Made by a program: the position numbers and the translations under genes
Notes under the pieces: generated by a model
Told to the model about the DNA's origin: nothing
Database searches by the model: none
Seen by the model: only the letters and a program-made list of their open reading frames with translations
Source of the DNA: a bacterium
GTDB taxonomy: Bacteria > UBA8248
Assembly: GCA_022828125.1 (NCBI GenBank)
Contig: JAJEJD010000024.1
Span: 62,001-126,000, forward strand
Length of the DNA stretch: 64,000 nucleotides
Reading direction: 5' to 3'
Shown: positions 30,772 through 40,177 of the stretch, piece by piece
Numbering within the stretch: the first letter of the stretch is position 1
How the letters are laid out: each line of letters begins with the position of its first letter

Positions 30772-33102
30772 CTACTCTGCTTCGACGCTTTCTTTATGAA
30801 TAGCCATGGCGACGCTCTCCGGCGTGATGGGCAGCTTGGTGAACCGATGACCGACGGCATCACGCACGGCATTGGAAATCGCGGCCAACGTGGGCACCAG
30901 AGAACTCTCCCCTACACCCTTCGCGCCGTAGGGCCCTGTCTCATTGGCCGCTTCCACGATAATGGTGGTGAACTCGGGAGTATCCATTGAAACAGGAATT
31001 TCATATCGGGCCAGATCCGGCGTAAGGACGCGACCATCATGCACGTCGATTTCCTCGATCAAGGCTTGTCCAAGGCCCATCTCAATGCCCCCTTGAATCT
31101 GCCCGATTACCCCTTGCGGGTTGATGGCCCGTCCCACATCATGGGCGGCGACCATACGACTCACCCAAACCTCCCCCGTGTCCGGGTCGACCGCAACGTC
31201 CGCGACCTGTACGCCATAGCTGTATACCATGAACGGCTCGCCCTCTCCGGTTTCGGGGTTAAACGTCAAGGGACCAGTGCTGAACCAGCCTTGGCCTGTA
31301 ATCTGCTTGCCGACCAAAAGCGCCTGTGAAACCACTTCGCCAAACGAGATAGAACGCTCAGGCGCGCTTTTGACGAACACTCGCCCATTCCTGAAAGCGA
31401 TGTCTTCGGCCGGCCCCTCGAGCATCTCCGCCGCTACGGGGGACAGGATATTCCGAACCTCCGCAATGGCCTCGCAAATTGCATTGCCGGGAATGGTGGT
31501 GGAACGCGAACCTGCCGTAAAACCACTCTCGGGAACGGCATCGGTATCCACCTGCATGATGCGCACGTCCTCAAAACGCACGCCCATGGCTTCCGCCGCT
31601 ATCTGGGCGAGCACCGTGTGGGAACCCTGCCCGAGTTCGATGATTCCTACACCCACCTGCACTTTTCCATCATCGGTGACATGAATCTGCGCGCCGCAGG
31701 AATCCGAGGGCGATGCGGCGCCCGTGGAATACCAAAACCCCGCCATACCACGCCCGTACAGCAGGCCTCCTCCGTTCGCGTTTTCTCTCGGATGCGGCCC
31801 AAGCGCTTTTTCCGCTTCATCGAGACAATCCATGTACCCCACACTCTGGTCCAACACCTGGCGGGTTGCAGTCGAAGAACCGAGTTTGTAGCCGTTCAAT
31901 CGCCTCAGTTCGAAGGGGTCCATTCCGAGCGAAAGAGCCAACTCGTCCATCTGGCTCTCAATCGCGAAATGAACCTGGGGAACGCCCAAACCACGCATGG
32001 CGCAGGTATTGATGTTGTTCGTGAGCACGAGATAGCCGTCGGCCCAGACGTTATCGCATTCATAAGCACCGGAGGAATGGATAATGAGCTTTTTGATGAT
32101 GCCGGGTCCTACCGCGGCGTACGGGCCTTTGTTGAGATAAATGTGGATGCGCATGGCGGTGATTTTGCCGTCTTTCCTGGCGCCGATTTTATGCTGGATC
32201 ACCGCAGGCACTCGTTTCGCCTTGCCGCCCAAGGATTCTTCCCTCGTGTAGTTGTAGATGGCGGGGCGACCTGTCTTAAGCGCGACCAAGCCCGCCCGCA
32301 TGGCGATTTCAATGGAGGTTTCCTCTTTTCCACCGAAACCACCACCCGGTGGCGTTGAGATGAACTGAATCTCGTTTTGTCCCAAACCCAGCACCGGAGC
32401 GATGACGCGCCTCACCATATGCGGGCACTGGGTGGGCCCCGTGCAGGTGATGGAGCCATCGGGGTTGGGAACCACATAACCCGCATCTGGTTCGAGATAA
32501 GCGTGATCGATGAACTGCGTTTCGTACGTATTCTCCAGAATCACGTCCGCCTCGGCGAAACCCTCTTCCACATCTCCTTTTCGGATTTTCAGGTGGGTGA
32601 GCACATTGCCTTTGGCCACCGGATGCTCCGGCTGAACAACAGGGGCATCATCTTTCAGAGCATCTTGTGTTTCGAAAACAGCCGGAAGCGCTTTGGCTTT
32701 GATTTTCACCAACCCGGCCGAAAACTCCGCCTGCTCCAGCGTGTCCGCCGCCACAATGGCCACGACATCTTGAAGTGAGTAAATACGTTTTTCCACCAAA
32801 GCCGGTTGATCGGGAATCAACATGCCGTAGAGTTTCTGGCCGGGAATGTCCTTGGCGGTCAGGACACAGGCAACGCCCGGCGCATTTCCCGCCTCGGTCG
32901 TATCGACTCGCTCCAGCGTTCCACAAGCGATGGGAGCCGTCACGGGAACAACATACAGCGGATTGACCAGTTTGTGATCTGCAGCGAATACGGGCGAGCC
33001 ATCCGCCTTGGGAGGACCATCTACTCGCGGCATGTCGGCGCCGATGAGGTCTCCATCATCATCAGGCCCGCCGAACATCTCTTGATAAAAACGTTCCGAC
33101 AT
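30772..33102 (-). CDS. Xanthine dehydrogenase-family molybdopterin-binding subunit
   Basis: A 776-residue large subunit. Family motifs are QFIDHAYLEPDAGYVVPNPD, the Gly-rich STPPGGGFGGKEETSIE (cofactor contact), NNINTCAMRGLGVPQVHFAIE, VGIIELGQGSHTVLAQIAAE and the catalytic Glu in GPYGAKGVGESSLVPTLAA. It would hydroxylate an aldehyde or N-heterocycle using Moco. The FAD and 2Fe-2S subunits normally encoded beside it are absent from both sides (PAC2 upstream, a sugar nucleotidyltransferase downstream), so its electron acceptor is unknown. The N-terminus (MSERFYQEMFGGPDDDGDL) is unusual and acidic. Confidence 0.92.
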   Translation of the reverse strand: MSERFYQEMFGGPDDDGDLIGADMPRVDGPPKADGSPVFAADHKLVNPLYVVPVTAPIACGTLERVDTTEAGNAPGVACVLTAKDIPGQKLYGMLIPDQPALVEKRIYSLQDVVAIVAADTLEQAEFSAGLVKIKAKALPAVFETQDALKDDAPVVQPEHPVAKGNVLTHLKIRKGDVEEGFAEADVILENTYETQFIDHAYLEPDAGYVVPNPDGSITCTGPTQCPHMVRRVIAPVLGLGQNEIQFISTPPGGGFGGKEETSIEIAMRAGLVALKTGRPAIYNYTREESLGGKAKRVPAVIQHKIGARKDGKITAMRIHIYLNKGPYAAVGPGIIKKLIIHSSGAYECDNVWADGYLVLTNNINTCAMRGLGVPQVHFAIESQMDELALSLGMDPFELRRLNGYKLGSSTATRQVLDQSVGYMDCLDEAEKALGPHPRENANGGGLLYGRGMAGFWYSTGAASPSDSCGAQIHVTDDGKVQVGVGIIELGQGSHTVLAQIAAEAMGVRFEDVRIMQVDTDAVPESGFTAGSRSTTIPGNAICEAIAEVRNILSPVAAEMLEGPAEDIAFRNGRVFVKSAPERSISFGEVVSQALLVGKQITGQGWFSTGPLTFNPETGEGEPFMVYSYGVQVADVAVDPDTGEVWVSRMVAAHDVGRAINPQGVIGQIQGGIEMGLGQALIEEIDVHDGRVLTPDLARYEIPVSMDTPEFTTIIVEAANETGPYGAKGVGESSLVPTLAAISNAVRDAVGHRFTKLPITPESVAMAIHKESVEAE

Positions 33103-33186
33103 TACAACCTCCGCTCATAAAAGACTCATGCTTTTCGATATGATTGAATTGATTTGCATGATTGCAAAGAAACAGTTGCCAATCGC

Positions 33187-34113
33187 TCAGTCTGACTCCG
33201 GCCCATCGGGTTTTCTCCGGAGTAAGCGCTCTATCTCATCAGCTACCTCGGCGCCGGGAGGCAGCTTTTCCTCCTCTTCCTCGGTTTCCCCGTCGAGCGC
33301 GTCCCCAAAATCAAAACCCGGAACCTCATCCGGAATCTGCCCCTTCTGAATATCCTCCACATATTTTGCAATGCGAGGATCTCTGGCGATGATTTGCTCA
33401 ACCTGTCCATCAAACGTATCGATTGCGATATCGAGATCCTCCAAGGATATTTCGAAACCACCCAAGATACTCAATTTGTCCAATAGCGCTCGCGTTGCTT
33501 TTGGGTTGGATAGAGATGCGATGTAATGCGGTACATTCACCCATAAGCTCACCGCCGGATAACCCTTATCCTGCATGAGCGTATGGATAACACCCACAAT
33601 TCCCGTAGGTCCCTCATAGCGCGTTATTTCCACGCCCGAGGGTTCGACCAATGCCGAATCGGTGGCGATAGCCATTAAACGGCTGGGTTGGGTATGTAAA
33701 TCTCCCGCGAGCAACGCTCCCATTGTCACGATCATACGCGCATCGTAGCGGCTGCCTATCGCAAGGACATCGCGGCTAAAGTATTTCCATTGCAAATGAG
33801 GTTCGGTTCCGATTCCGACAATGAGATCGCGCGCAAGACCCGGCGTTCGACAATAGAAAAATTCGTTCGGCGGCCAGGTAATTCGCCGCTCGCCGGATTC
33901 ACCAAGCTTGACGGTAGGCCTCTGATCTGCAAATTGGAAAAATTCATCCGGCTGGATTTGCGCCACCCGTTTTCCCTCGAAGTGTTGAACCAGATAACGC
34001 GCCGCCGAAGTTGCGGACTCCGCCGCATCGTTCCATCCGGAAAACGCCATGATAAGTAAAGGATCGTTGGCGTCCTCCACACTGTGGAAAAACGTAACGC
34101 CCATATTCAACAC
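33187..34113 (-). CDS. PAC2-family protein (proteasome assembly chaperone 2 fold)
   Basis: A 308-residue protein. LIMAFSGWNDAAESATSAARYLVQHF is the signature N-terminus of bacterial PAC2 proteins, followed by FYCRTPGLARDLIVGIGTEPHLQW and LWVNVPHYIASLSNPKATRALL. The C-terminal 40 residues are very acidic (DALDGETEEEEEKLPPG) and likely disordered. Bacterial PAC2 proteins have no firm role; in actinobacteria they occur near proteasome genes, but no such genes are visible here. A strong GGAGGTG ribosome site lies before ATG 34113. It is not obviously linked to the XDH gene 84 bases downstream. Confidence 0.87.
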   Translation of the reverse strand: MLNMGVTFFHSVEDANDPLLIMAFSGWNDAAESATSAARYLVQHFEGKRVAQIQPDEFFQFADQRPTVKLGESGERRITWPPNEFFYCRTPGLARDLIVGIGTEPHLQWKYFSRDVLAIGSRYDARMIVTMGALLAGDLHTQPSRLMAIATDSALVEPSGVEITRYEGPTGIVGVIHTLMQDKGYPAVSLWVNVPHYIASLSNPKATRALLDKLSILGGFEISLEDLDIAIDTFDGQVEQIIARDPRIAKYVEDIQKGQIPDEVPGFDFGDALDGETEEEEEKLPPGAEVADEIERLLRRKPDGPESD

Positions 34114-34218
34114 CTCCAGTCTGGCATCGTATTTCTAAACTTTTCCAATTCAACAGGGAGAATATACCGTCTGTACAGCTATGTTTAGGCAAGTTCCTCC
34201 CCGTGTTCGTTTCTGCCA

Positions 34219-35424
34219 TCAGTCCTCTTTTGGAAAATTCTCGCTTCCTGGTGGGTAGGTGAATAAATTGCTCCTATGCCCTTCCAACCCGGGCGTTTCC
34301 CAGGAAGGCGCTCCTCCCGATGCGGGCATTTCGCCTTGCGCCACGCCCTTTTGCAGCCTTCGCCACTCGTTTTGAAAATCCTCTGTATGCCCCCTGAAAT
34401 GCGGCATGACGTATCGTGCGAACAACTCGAGTGACGCCCTTATCTTCTGATCGGGCACCCATTCCTGCGTCGTAAGCATAAGTCCGCCGAATCCGCCTGA
34501 TTCCTCCTGTATTTTCTCTATGACCTCTATCGCGTCATCCGGGGTACCTACTATCCAGTATCTTTGCTCCGCGGCCACTTTCGGTGTGATTTCGGTGCGC
34601 GGCTGATCGGGATACGCCTCATACGCAGGTTTCAAGCCGATATCCATAAAATAATTCATGTCGCGGAGAGCATACTTTTCGATATCGGCCCACGCTTTTT
34701 CACGGCTTTCGGCAAGATGCACGTACGTGGTGATTCTCCAGTTCTCACGCGACACTTGCGTGCCGTATTTTCGCGCACATTCCTCCATATAGGGCCATTG
34801 CTCGGAGAGCGAGAGGTTATCCATGATTTTCTTGCCGCCGAAGGAGAGCAAAATCATCTCGTATCGAGCGGCCATATCGATTGCCCCACGGCTTCCCGCC
34901 GATGCGATGGCGAGCGGCATTCTGGGTTTCTGGTAGGAGCGCACCTGAAGACACACATTCCTCAACTTCCAGAATCGTCCCTCATAATCGAAAGGCTCGG
35001 ACGATTCCAGGAGTTTGACCATGATATCCACCGATTCGTTCAGCATCGGACGCAGATCGCCGGGTGGGATATCGAACAGCTTGATGTCACTTACCAGATT
35101 GCTTGGGCCCACGCCAAAAATGACGCGTCCCCTGGTGAGTTGGTCCAGAAACGCCATTCGCTCCGCCAAGTGAAACGGATGATGGAAAGGGACGCTGATC
35201 ACGGAAGTACCCAATCGAATTCGTTTCGCCTTGGCTGCTGCCATAGCGAGAGCCATCTCGGGCGCTGGAATCGTCTCCCAACCACCGGAATGGTGCTCAC
35301 CTATGTAGAATTCATCAAAGTCGAGTTCATCGGCATATTCGATGAGTGAAATATCGCGCTGATAGGCAAGCGACGGATTTTCAGAAGGGTGGTGAATTGG
35401 CATCATGAAAAAAGAAAATTTCAA
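34219..35424 (-). CDS. LLM-class flavin-dependent oxidoreductase (limonene-monooxygenase-like)
   Basis: A 401-residue luciferase-like TIM-barrel protein. MKFSFFMMPIHHPSENPSLA, DFDEFYIGEHHSGGWETIPAPE and RIRLGTSVISVPFHHPFHLAER are typical of the bacterial luciferase/LimB group, as is RVIFGVGPSNLVSDIKLFDI. Members use reduced FMN or F420 and oxygen on hydrocarbons or sulfonates. The substrate is unknown. The C-terminal 60 residues (LQKGVAQGEMPASGGAPSWE onward) look like an extended tail. The gene is divergent from typA and lies upstream of the PAC2 gene on the same strand. Confidence 0.88.
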   Translation of the reverse strand: MKFSFFMMPIHHPSENPSLAYQRDISLIEYADELDFDEFYIGEHHSGGWETIPAPEMALAMAAAKAKRIRLGTSVISVPFHHPFHLAERMAFLDQLTRGRVIFGVGPSNLVSDIKLFDIPPGDLRPMLNESVDIMVKLLESSEPFDYEGRFWKLRNVCLQVRSYQKPRMPLAIASAGSRGAIDMAARYEMILLSFGGKKIMDNLSLSEQWPYMEECARKYGTQVSRENWRITTYVHLAESREKAWADIEKYALRDMNYFMDIGLKPAYEAYPDQPRTEITPKVAAEQRYWIVGTPDDAIEVIEKIQEESGGFGGLMLTTQEWVPDQKIRASLELFARYVMPHFRGHTEDFQNEWRRLQKGVAQGEMPASGGAPSWETPGLEGHRSNLFTYPPGSENFPKED

Positions 35425-35618
35425 GGCGAATCCCCCCCAATTGAAGTGTGAACAGAAAAATCAGGAATCCATCGGGTCATAGTATCCTATTTATGAATTT
35501 CCAGCATCTCATAATTAAAAGCGAAGCCTTTCTTCTCTTGTCATCACTTTCCAATTCCTCCATTATCCCCGCGCTTTGGATTTTTTCTTCATGTTGCGAA
35601 ACTTGACGCGAGGATAAA

Positions 35619-37424
35619 GTGGCTATCACTGAACGAACCGAACTGAGAAATCTCGCCATCATCGCTCATGTCGATCACGGCAAAACCACGCTGGTGGATT
35701 CCATGCTTTGGCAAAGCGGCATCTTCCGCGAAGGGCAAGACGTAGCCGAGCGCGTACTTGATTCGATGGATCTCGAGCGGGAGAAGGGAATCACCATCAT
35801 GGCGAAAAACTGCGCCATTGATTTCAAGGGAATACGCTACAACATCGTGGACACGCCGGGCCATGCGGATTTCGGCGGCGAGGTGGAGCGCGTCCTCTCC
35901 ATGGTGGATGGCGTGATACTTTTGGTCGATGCTTCGGAAGGTCCTCTGCCGCAAACACGGTTCGTTGTCAGCAAAGCCCTGGAGCGGGAACTCCCCTTCG
36001 TCGTGGTCATCAATAAGATTGACCGCTCAGACGCCAGGCCAGAGCAAGTACTCGACGAAATCTACGATCTGTTCATCGATCTGGACGCCGGAGAAGCCCA
36101 GCTTGACTTTCCCGTGATCTACGCCGTCGCTCGTGAGGGCAAAGCTGGCCTCGGGCCCGATGCCCTCTCTCCCACACTGGAGCCCTTATTCCATACACTC
36201 CAAAGCGACATCCCTCCTCCCTCATACGACGCGGACAAACCACTTCAAATGCTCGTCTCCCGACTCGAATACGACAGCTATGTCGGCCGTCTCTCTATCG
36301 GCCGAATTTGGAATGGACAACTCAAGGCAAAGACCCAAGCCTTGGTTTTAGGGCCAAACGGGAACCAGATGAAAGGGGAGATTGCCTCTTTATTCGGCTA
36401 TGAGGGATTGAGCCGCTACCAGATGGAAGAAGCGCGCGGAGGTGATATCGTTGCCGTAGCCGGCTTGGAGCAGGTGGAAATCGGGGACACCATAGCAGAT
36501 GTGGACAACCCGGTCCCGCTTCCCGCCATCAGCGTTGATGAACCCACCATCGCCATGAATTTCAGGATCAACGATACTCCCCTGGCAGGTCGCAGCGGGA
36601 AATACCTCACTTCGCGCCAGATTCGAGAGCGACTTCTGCGGGAGGCGAGAAACAATGTGGCAATTAAAGTCGAGGAAACCAGTTCTGCGGACGCCTTGCG
36701 GGTATCCGGCCGAGGTTCTTTGCAACTCGCCGTCCTGATCGAACAACTCAGGCGCGAGCAATACGAACTCACCGTCGGCCGACCTGAAGTCATCACGCGC
36801 AAACAAGACGGCAGAATCATGGAGCCTATGGAAAACGTAGTAGTGGACATTCCGGAAGAATTCATCGGGGCCATTACACAGGGACTGGGAGCGCGCAAAG
36901 GAAAAATGACCAAAATGATCAACCATGGCAGAGGACGTGCGCGGCTCGAATTTTCCATTCCCAGTCGTGGCCTCATCGGCTATCGAAACGAATTTCTCAC
37001 CCAGACACGGGGAACAGGCATACTCACCCACATTTTCGCCGGATGGGGGGAATGGACAGGTGAACTCCCGGGCAGATCGACGGGCGCATTGATATCGGAC
37101 CGCGCGGGCAAAACTACATCTTACGCGGTGGAAAACATACAAGAGCGCGGAACTCTCTTCGTCGCGCCAACAGAAGAAGTCTATGAGGGGATGATCATCG
37201 GCGAGAACAGCCGCGAACAGGACATGTTCGTGAACATTTCAAAGGAGAAGAAACTCACCAATATCCGGGCGGCCCACGCCGACATATCCGCTCAACTCAT
37301 ACCGCCCAAACGATTCAGCCTGGAAGAAGCACTCGAGTTTTTACGCGAAGGGGAATGCCTGGAAATAACCCCCGAAATCTTCCGGTTGCGTAAAACAGAA
37401 CTAAAGGCCAGAAAACACGCCTAA
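35619..37424 (+). CDS. typA: Translational GTPase TypA/BipA
   Basis: A 601-residue GTPase of usual length. G1 is [19 protein letters not shown], switch I/G2 lies in [16 protein letters not shown]3 is [18 protein letters not shown] and G4 is [13 protein letters not shown]. The C-terminal TypA-specific domain includes [18 protein letters not shown] and the final [13 protein letters not shown]. It binds the ribosome and aids 50S assembly and stress adaptation. The start is GTG at 35619, preceded by GAGGAT. It diverges from the LLM gene and converges on the cyclophilin gene with a 4-base gap. Confidence 0.96.
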   Translation: MAITERTELRNLAIIAHVDHGKTTLVDSMLWQSGIFREGQDVAERVLDSMDLEREKGITIMAKNCAIDFKGIRYNIVDTPGHADFGGEVERVLSMVDGVILLVDASEGPLPQTRFVVSKALERELPFVVVINKIDRSDARPEQVLDEIYDLFIDLDAGEAQLDFPVIYAVAREGKAGLGPDALSPTLEPLFHTLQSDIPPPSYDADKPLQMLVSRLEYDSYVGRLSIGRIWNGQLKAKTQALVLGPNGNQMKGEIASLFGYEGLSRYQMEEARGGDIVAVAGLEQVEIGDTIADVDNPVPLPAISVDEPTIAMNFRINDTPLAGRSGKYLTSRQIRERLLREARNNVAIKVEETSSADALRVSGRGSLQLAVLIEQLRREQYELTVGRPEVITRKQDGRIMEPMENVVVDIPEEFIGAITQGLGARKGKMTKMINHGRGRARLEFSIPSRGLIGYRNEFLTQTRGTGILTHIFAGWGEWTGELPGRSTGALISDRAGKTTSYAVENIQERGTLFVAPTEEVYEGMIIGENSREQDMFVNISKEKKLTNIRAAHADISAQLIPPKRFSLEEALEFLREGECLEITPEIFRLRKTELKARKHA

Positions 37425-37428
37425 CGCT

Positions 37429-37926
37429 CTAGCCATCCAGTATCTTGTTCCACTCCACAATTCTGTCTTTTTGCGCTTCGAACAACTCGGAGGTGTCGCC
37501 CTCTATCTCGATTTTCTCAATCCCGTCACCTTGCTGAATGGCATCCACCACGTCCTGCCCGGAAGTGACTCGGCCAAAAACGGTATGATTGCCGTCGAGC
37601 CAGGCAGTAGGCACATGAGTGATGAAAAACTGAGAACCGTTCGTGCCCGGGCCTGCGTTCGCCATCGAGAGAACGCCTGGACCGTCATGGGGAAGATCGG
37701 GAGAGCACTCGTCTTCGAATTTGTAGCCGGGGCCACCCGTTCCAGCACCCAAAGGGCAGCCGCCCTGAATCATGAAATCAGAGATCACACGGTGAAAAAT
37801 AAGGCCATCGTAGAAACCACGCTTCGCGAGGTTCGCAAAACTGGCCACCGTCACCGGGGTTTTGTCTTCATGCAAATCGAGCCGTATCTCACCCCGGCTC
37901 GTCGTCATTACAGCAGAAAGCGCCAT
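37429..37926 (-). CDS. Cyclophilin-type peptidyl-prolyl cis-trans isomerase
   Basis: A 165-residue cytoplasmic cyclophilin without signal peptide. [20 protein letters not shown] starts the barrel, and the active-site segments are [19 protein letters not shown] (catalytic Arg in FHRV), [17 protein letters not shown] and [12 protein letters not shown]. The family assists folding by proline isomerisation. The C-terminal [20 protein letters not shown] is an add-on often seen in ppiB-like proteins. The gene is tail to tail with typA. Confidence 0.93.
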   Translation of the reverse strand: MALSAVMTTSRGEIRLDLHEDKTPVTVASFANLAKRGFYDGLIFHRVISDFMIQGGCPLGAGTGGPGYKFEDECSPDLPHDGPGVLSMANAGPGTNGSQFFITHVPTAWLDGNHTVFGRVTSGQDVVDAIQQGDGIEKIEIEGDTSELFEAQKDRIVEWNKILDG

Positions 37927-38043
37927 GAATTACTCCTTTAGAATATTTGTGGGCAAAAAACACATTGTCACTCATAGTGTACAAATTATGAACCTCATGG
38001 TGACGGCGAAGCGTAGCAGAACCATCTTTTCGGGTCTAAGACC

Positions 38044-39057
38044 TTACGGATTTCCTTTCAGCTCAAAAACCTCCGCCAAAAGTTCATAGGATTTCACTCT
38101 GGCCTCGAAGCTGTACATCACATTAACGACGACGAGTTCCTCGACCTTGTGCTCAAAAGCCAGGGCCTCGAGTCTTTTCTTGACCTGCTCAGGATCCCCG
38201 GCGATGGTTCTGCTGTCGATATCCTCAGCAAAGGCGCGCTCCATGTTCGTCCACGGATAGGCGAGCGCCTCCTCGGGCGTGGGTACGCCTCCTCCCTCGC
38301 CACGGCGGCTTCTGAGCATGACCAGAGGTCTGCTGGCCGCATGGTAGAGCGCTTCTTCTTCGCTCGACGCACAAATCACAAAAACCGCCAGACTTCCCGC
38401 GGGCTCTTTACACTTGGCTGATGGACGAAAATCCCTGCGGTACATATCCATGACCTGAACGCTGCCATAGGTGTTGATGAAATGTGCGAATGAAAAGGCA
38501 CAACCAAAATGGGCAGCGAGAATCGCGCTTTGATCCGAAGTTCCCAAGAGCCACATTTCGGGTGCTGTCTCTCCGGTGGGCATGGCGCGTATCCGGGCGA
38601 AGGGGTGATCTTCGGGCAACGACCCATCAATCCAGCCTCTAAGGTCAGAAACTTTTTGCGGGAAATCATCGTAGCGAAAACCACTCTGCTCAGGCGCCAG
38701 AGCCGCAGACGTGAGCCTGTCGGCTCCGGGGGCGCGGCCCAAACCCAAATCGATGCGGCCCGGATAGAGCGTCTCCAACACCCGGAACGATTCGGCCACC
38801 TTGAGCGCGCTGTAGTGACTGAGCATGACCCCGCCCGATCCGACGCGAATCGTCTCAGTCGTCGCGGCGATTTTGCCGATCAAAATTTCCGGCGACGTGC
38901 CCGCGAACGCCCCATGGCTGTGATGTTCCGCCAGCCAGTAGCGGTAATAGCCCAGGCGTTCGGCAACTTGCGCCAACTCGACGGTCTCGCCGATGGCGTC
39001 CGCCGCCGTTCCTCCCGATCGGACCGGAGATTGATCCAAAACGCTTAAACGAATCAT
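38044..39057 (-). CDS. LLM-class flavin-dependent oxidoreductase, MsnO8-like
   Basis: A 337-residue luciferase-fold protein. RLSVLDQSPVRSGGTAADAI, YYRYWLAEHHSHGAFAGTSP, IRVGSGGVMLSHYSALKVAE and GRIDLGLGRAPGADRLTSAA are the MsnO8/YhbW-type motifs. It probably uses FMN and oxygen; no substrate can be assigned. Length fits the family (about 330-340). It differs clearly from the longer LLM protein at 34219. It is transcribed alone, between the cyclophilin and the BON lipoprotein gene. Confidence 0.88.
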   Translation of the reverse strand: MIRLSVLDQSPVRSGGTAADAIGETVELAQVAERLGYYRYWLAEHHSHGAFAGTSPEILIGKIAATTETIRVGSGGVMLSHYSALKVAESFRVLETLYPGRIDLGLGRAPGADRLTSAALAPEQSGFRYDDFPQKVSDLRGWIDGSLPEDHPFARIRAMPTGETAPEMWLLGTSDQSAILAAHFGCAFSFAHFINTYGSVQVMDMYRRDFRPSAKCKEPAGSLAVFVICASSEEEALYHAASRPLVMLRSRRGEGGGVPTPEEALAYPWTNMERAFAEDIDSRTIAGDPEQVKKRLEALAFEHKVEELVVVNVMYSFEARVKSYELLAEVFELKGNP

Positions 39058-39097
39058 CTATTCGAAAACCACTTGAAAGCAGAATTCCGGAGAAATT

Positions 39098-39745
39098 TTA
39101 TTTCTGAATCGGTTTCACCTGAATATATTCTTCGAGATGAATCACACCCTTTGTCCCGCGAATAATCTGAAGTACCAGTTTTTTTTCAAGTTCCGTTCTT
39201 GCACGGCCGATCACGTAGACCTTGTTTCTCACCGACTGCCAGCGGTAATTCACGGAATTTACACCCTGGGTCGCCAAGAACTGGCCCTTGAGCTTGGCTT
39301 CTATCCACGCATCGCTGGCGATTCGGCTGAGCTTGACGATATCGCGCTCTACGGCCGGTTTCGTCTTCGCCACCTCACGGTTGCGTTCGACCTCGTCCGA
39401 AGAACCGAGAAGGATATGATTATATATAGCCTTGATTCTAGGGTCGCCTCGCGCAATACTTAAAACAGCTTCTCGCTTTGTCTCCGCATCCACCATGCCG
39501 GTCAACATCACCCTTCCTTCCCACACGTCCGTATTCACGTCGACAGGCAAACCACTGTCCACCCGCAAATACTCTTGCAACAAATTTGCGTGTATTTTCG
39601 CATCTTCAAGCTGCTGGTTCAGAGAGCGGTCCTCAAAGGCGCTCTTTATGCCCTTTTGGGCGACCAGAAACGCTCCGGGCACGCATCCATTTACCCATAA
39701 TGGCAAAAGCGCAATGATGAAGATGAACCTGTTGTATTTACTCAA
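39098..39745 (-). CDS. BON-domain lipoprotein
   Basis: A 215-residue protein. I start it at TTG 39745, preceded by AGAGGA, because the product then begins MSKYNRFIFIIALLPLWVNGC, a lipoprotein signal ending in a Cys. The longer frame to 40033 adds 96 basic residues with no signal. Two BON domains follow: residues about 50-110 (VDVNTDVWEGRVMLTGMVDA, ETKREAVLSIARGDPRIKAI) and 145-210 (WIEAKLKGQFLATQGVNSVN, VYVIGRARTELEKKLVLQII). BON proteins bind membrane lipids and maintain the outer membrane (OsmY, DolP). It diverges from the amidase unit. Confidence 0.8.
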   Translation of the reverse strand: MSKYNRFIFIIALLPLWVNGCVPGAFLVAQKGIKSAFEDRSLNQQLEDAKIHANLLQEYLRVDSGLPVDVNTDVWEGRVMLTGMVDAETKREAVLSIARGDPRIKAIYNHILLGSSDEVERNREVAKTKPAVERDIVKLSRIASDAWIEAKLKGQFLATQGVNSVNYRWQSVRNKVYVIGRARTELEKKLVLQIIRGTKGVIHLEEYIQVKPIQK

Positions 39746-39975
39746 GAGTTCCTCTGGAGGGCGAAGTGGAACAAAGACACTCTCTATTTTGCCCTTTGAC
39801 TTGCATGGAGGCAACCACAAGTAAAATCGAACCCTCTTCGCTCTCATACCGTTATCGACGATATCCCGCTGTTTCGATTGCAATGCCCTTTGAGAAAACG
39901 CATCATGTATCCATTCATGAATCAATCGCCACACTATCCAATGTTCATAAGGCCCTTCTTCGCTCAGGAGAAAAA

Positions 39976-40176
39976 ATGCCAATCTCAGACGATTCGTTAA
40001 AGTCCCGTTGCGAAGACGTGTTCGGTGATTCACTCGACTCCGAACGACGCTCCCTCCTCATCGCCACGATAGAAAACATGGAGAGAGGACATCCACTATT
40101 GCGGGAACACCTTTCCCCAAAAACAGAACCTGCCGGACACTCCAGATTCTTGCATTCCCTCGCGAGGGAGAAATAA
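39976..40176 (+). CDS. Small AtzG/GatC-like protein upstream of amidase
   Basis: A 66-residue protein. The ATG at 39976 follows AGGAG at 39966-39970. It is mostly helical (SERRSLLIATIENMERGHPLL) and ends with LSPKTEPAGHSRF. Size, position and the LSP-x2-E-x-A pattern near the end resemble AtzG, the GatC-like partner of the AtzE amidase (DUF4089 group). I recall the pattern and have not aligned it. Its stop is one base before the TTG start of the amidase, so the two are translationally linked, which favours a complex. Otherwise it would be an uncharacterised small protein. Confidence 0.6.
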   Translation: MPISDDSLKSRCEDVFGDSLDSERRSLLIATIENMERGHPLLREHLSPKTEPAGHSRFLHSLAREK

Positions 40177-40177
40177 A

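Noticed and set aside
39746-40033. N-terminal extension of the BON protein
   Set aside because: 96 basic residues with no signal would precede a perfect lipoprotein signal; the TTG at 39745 with AGAGGA is the better start.
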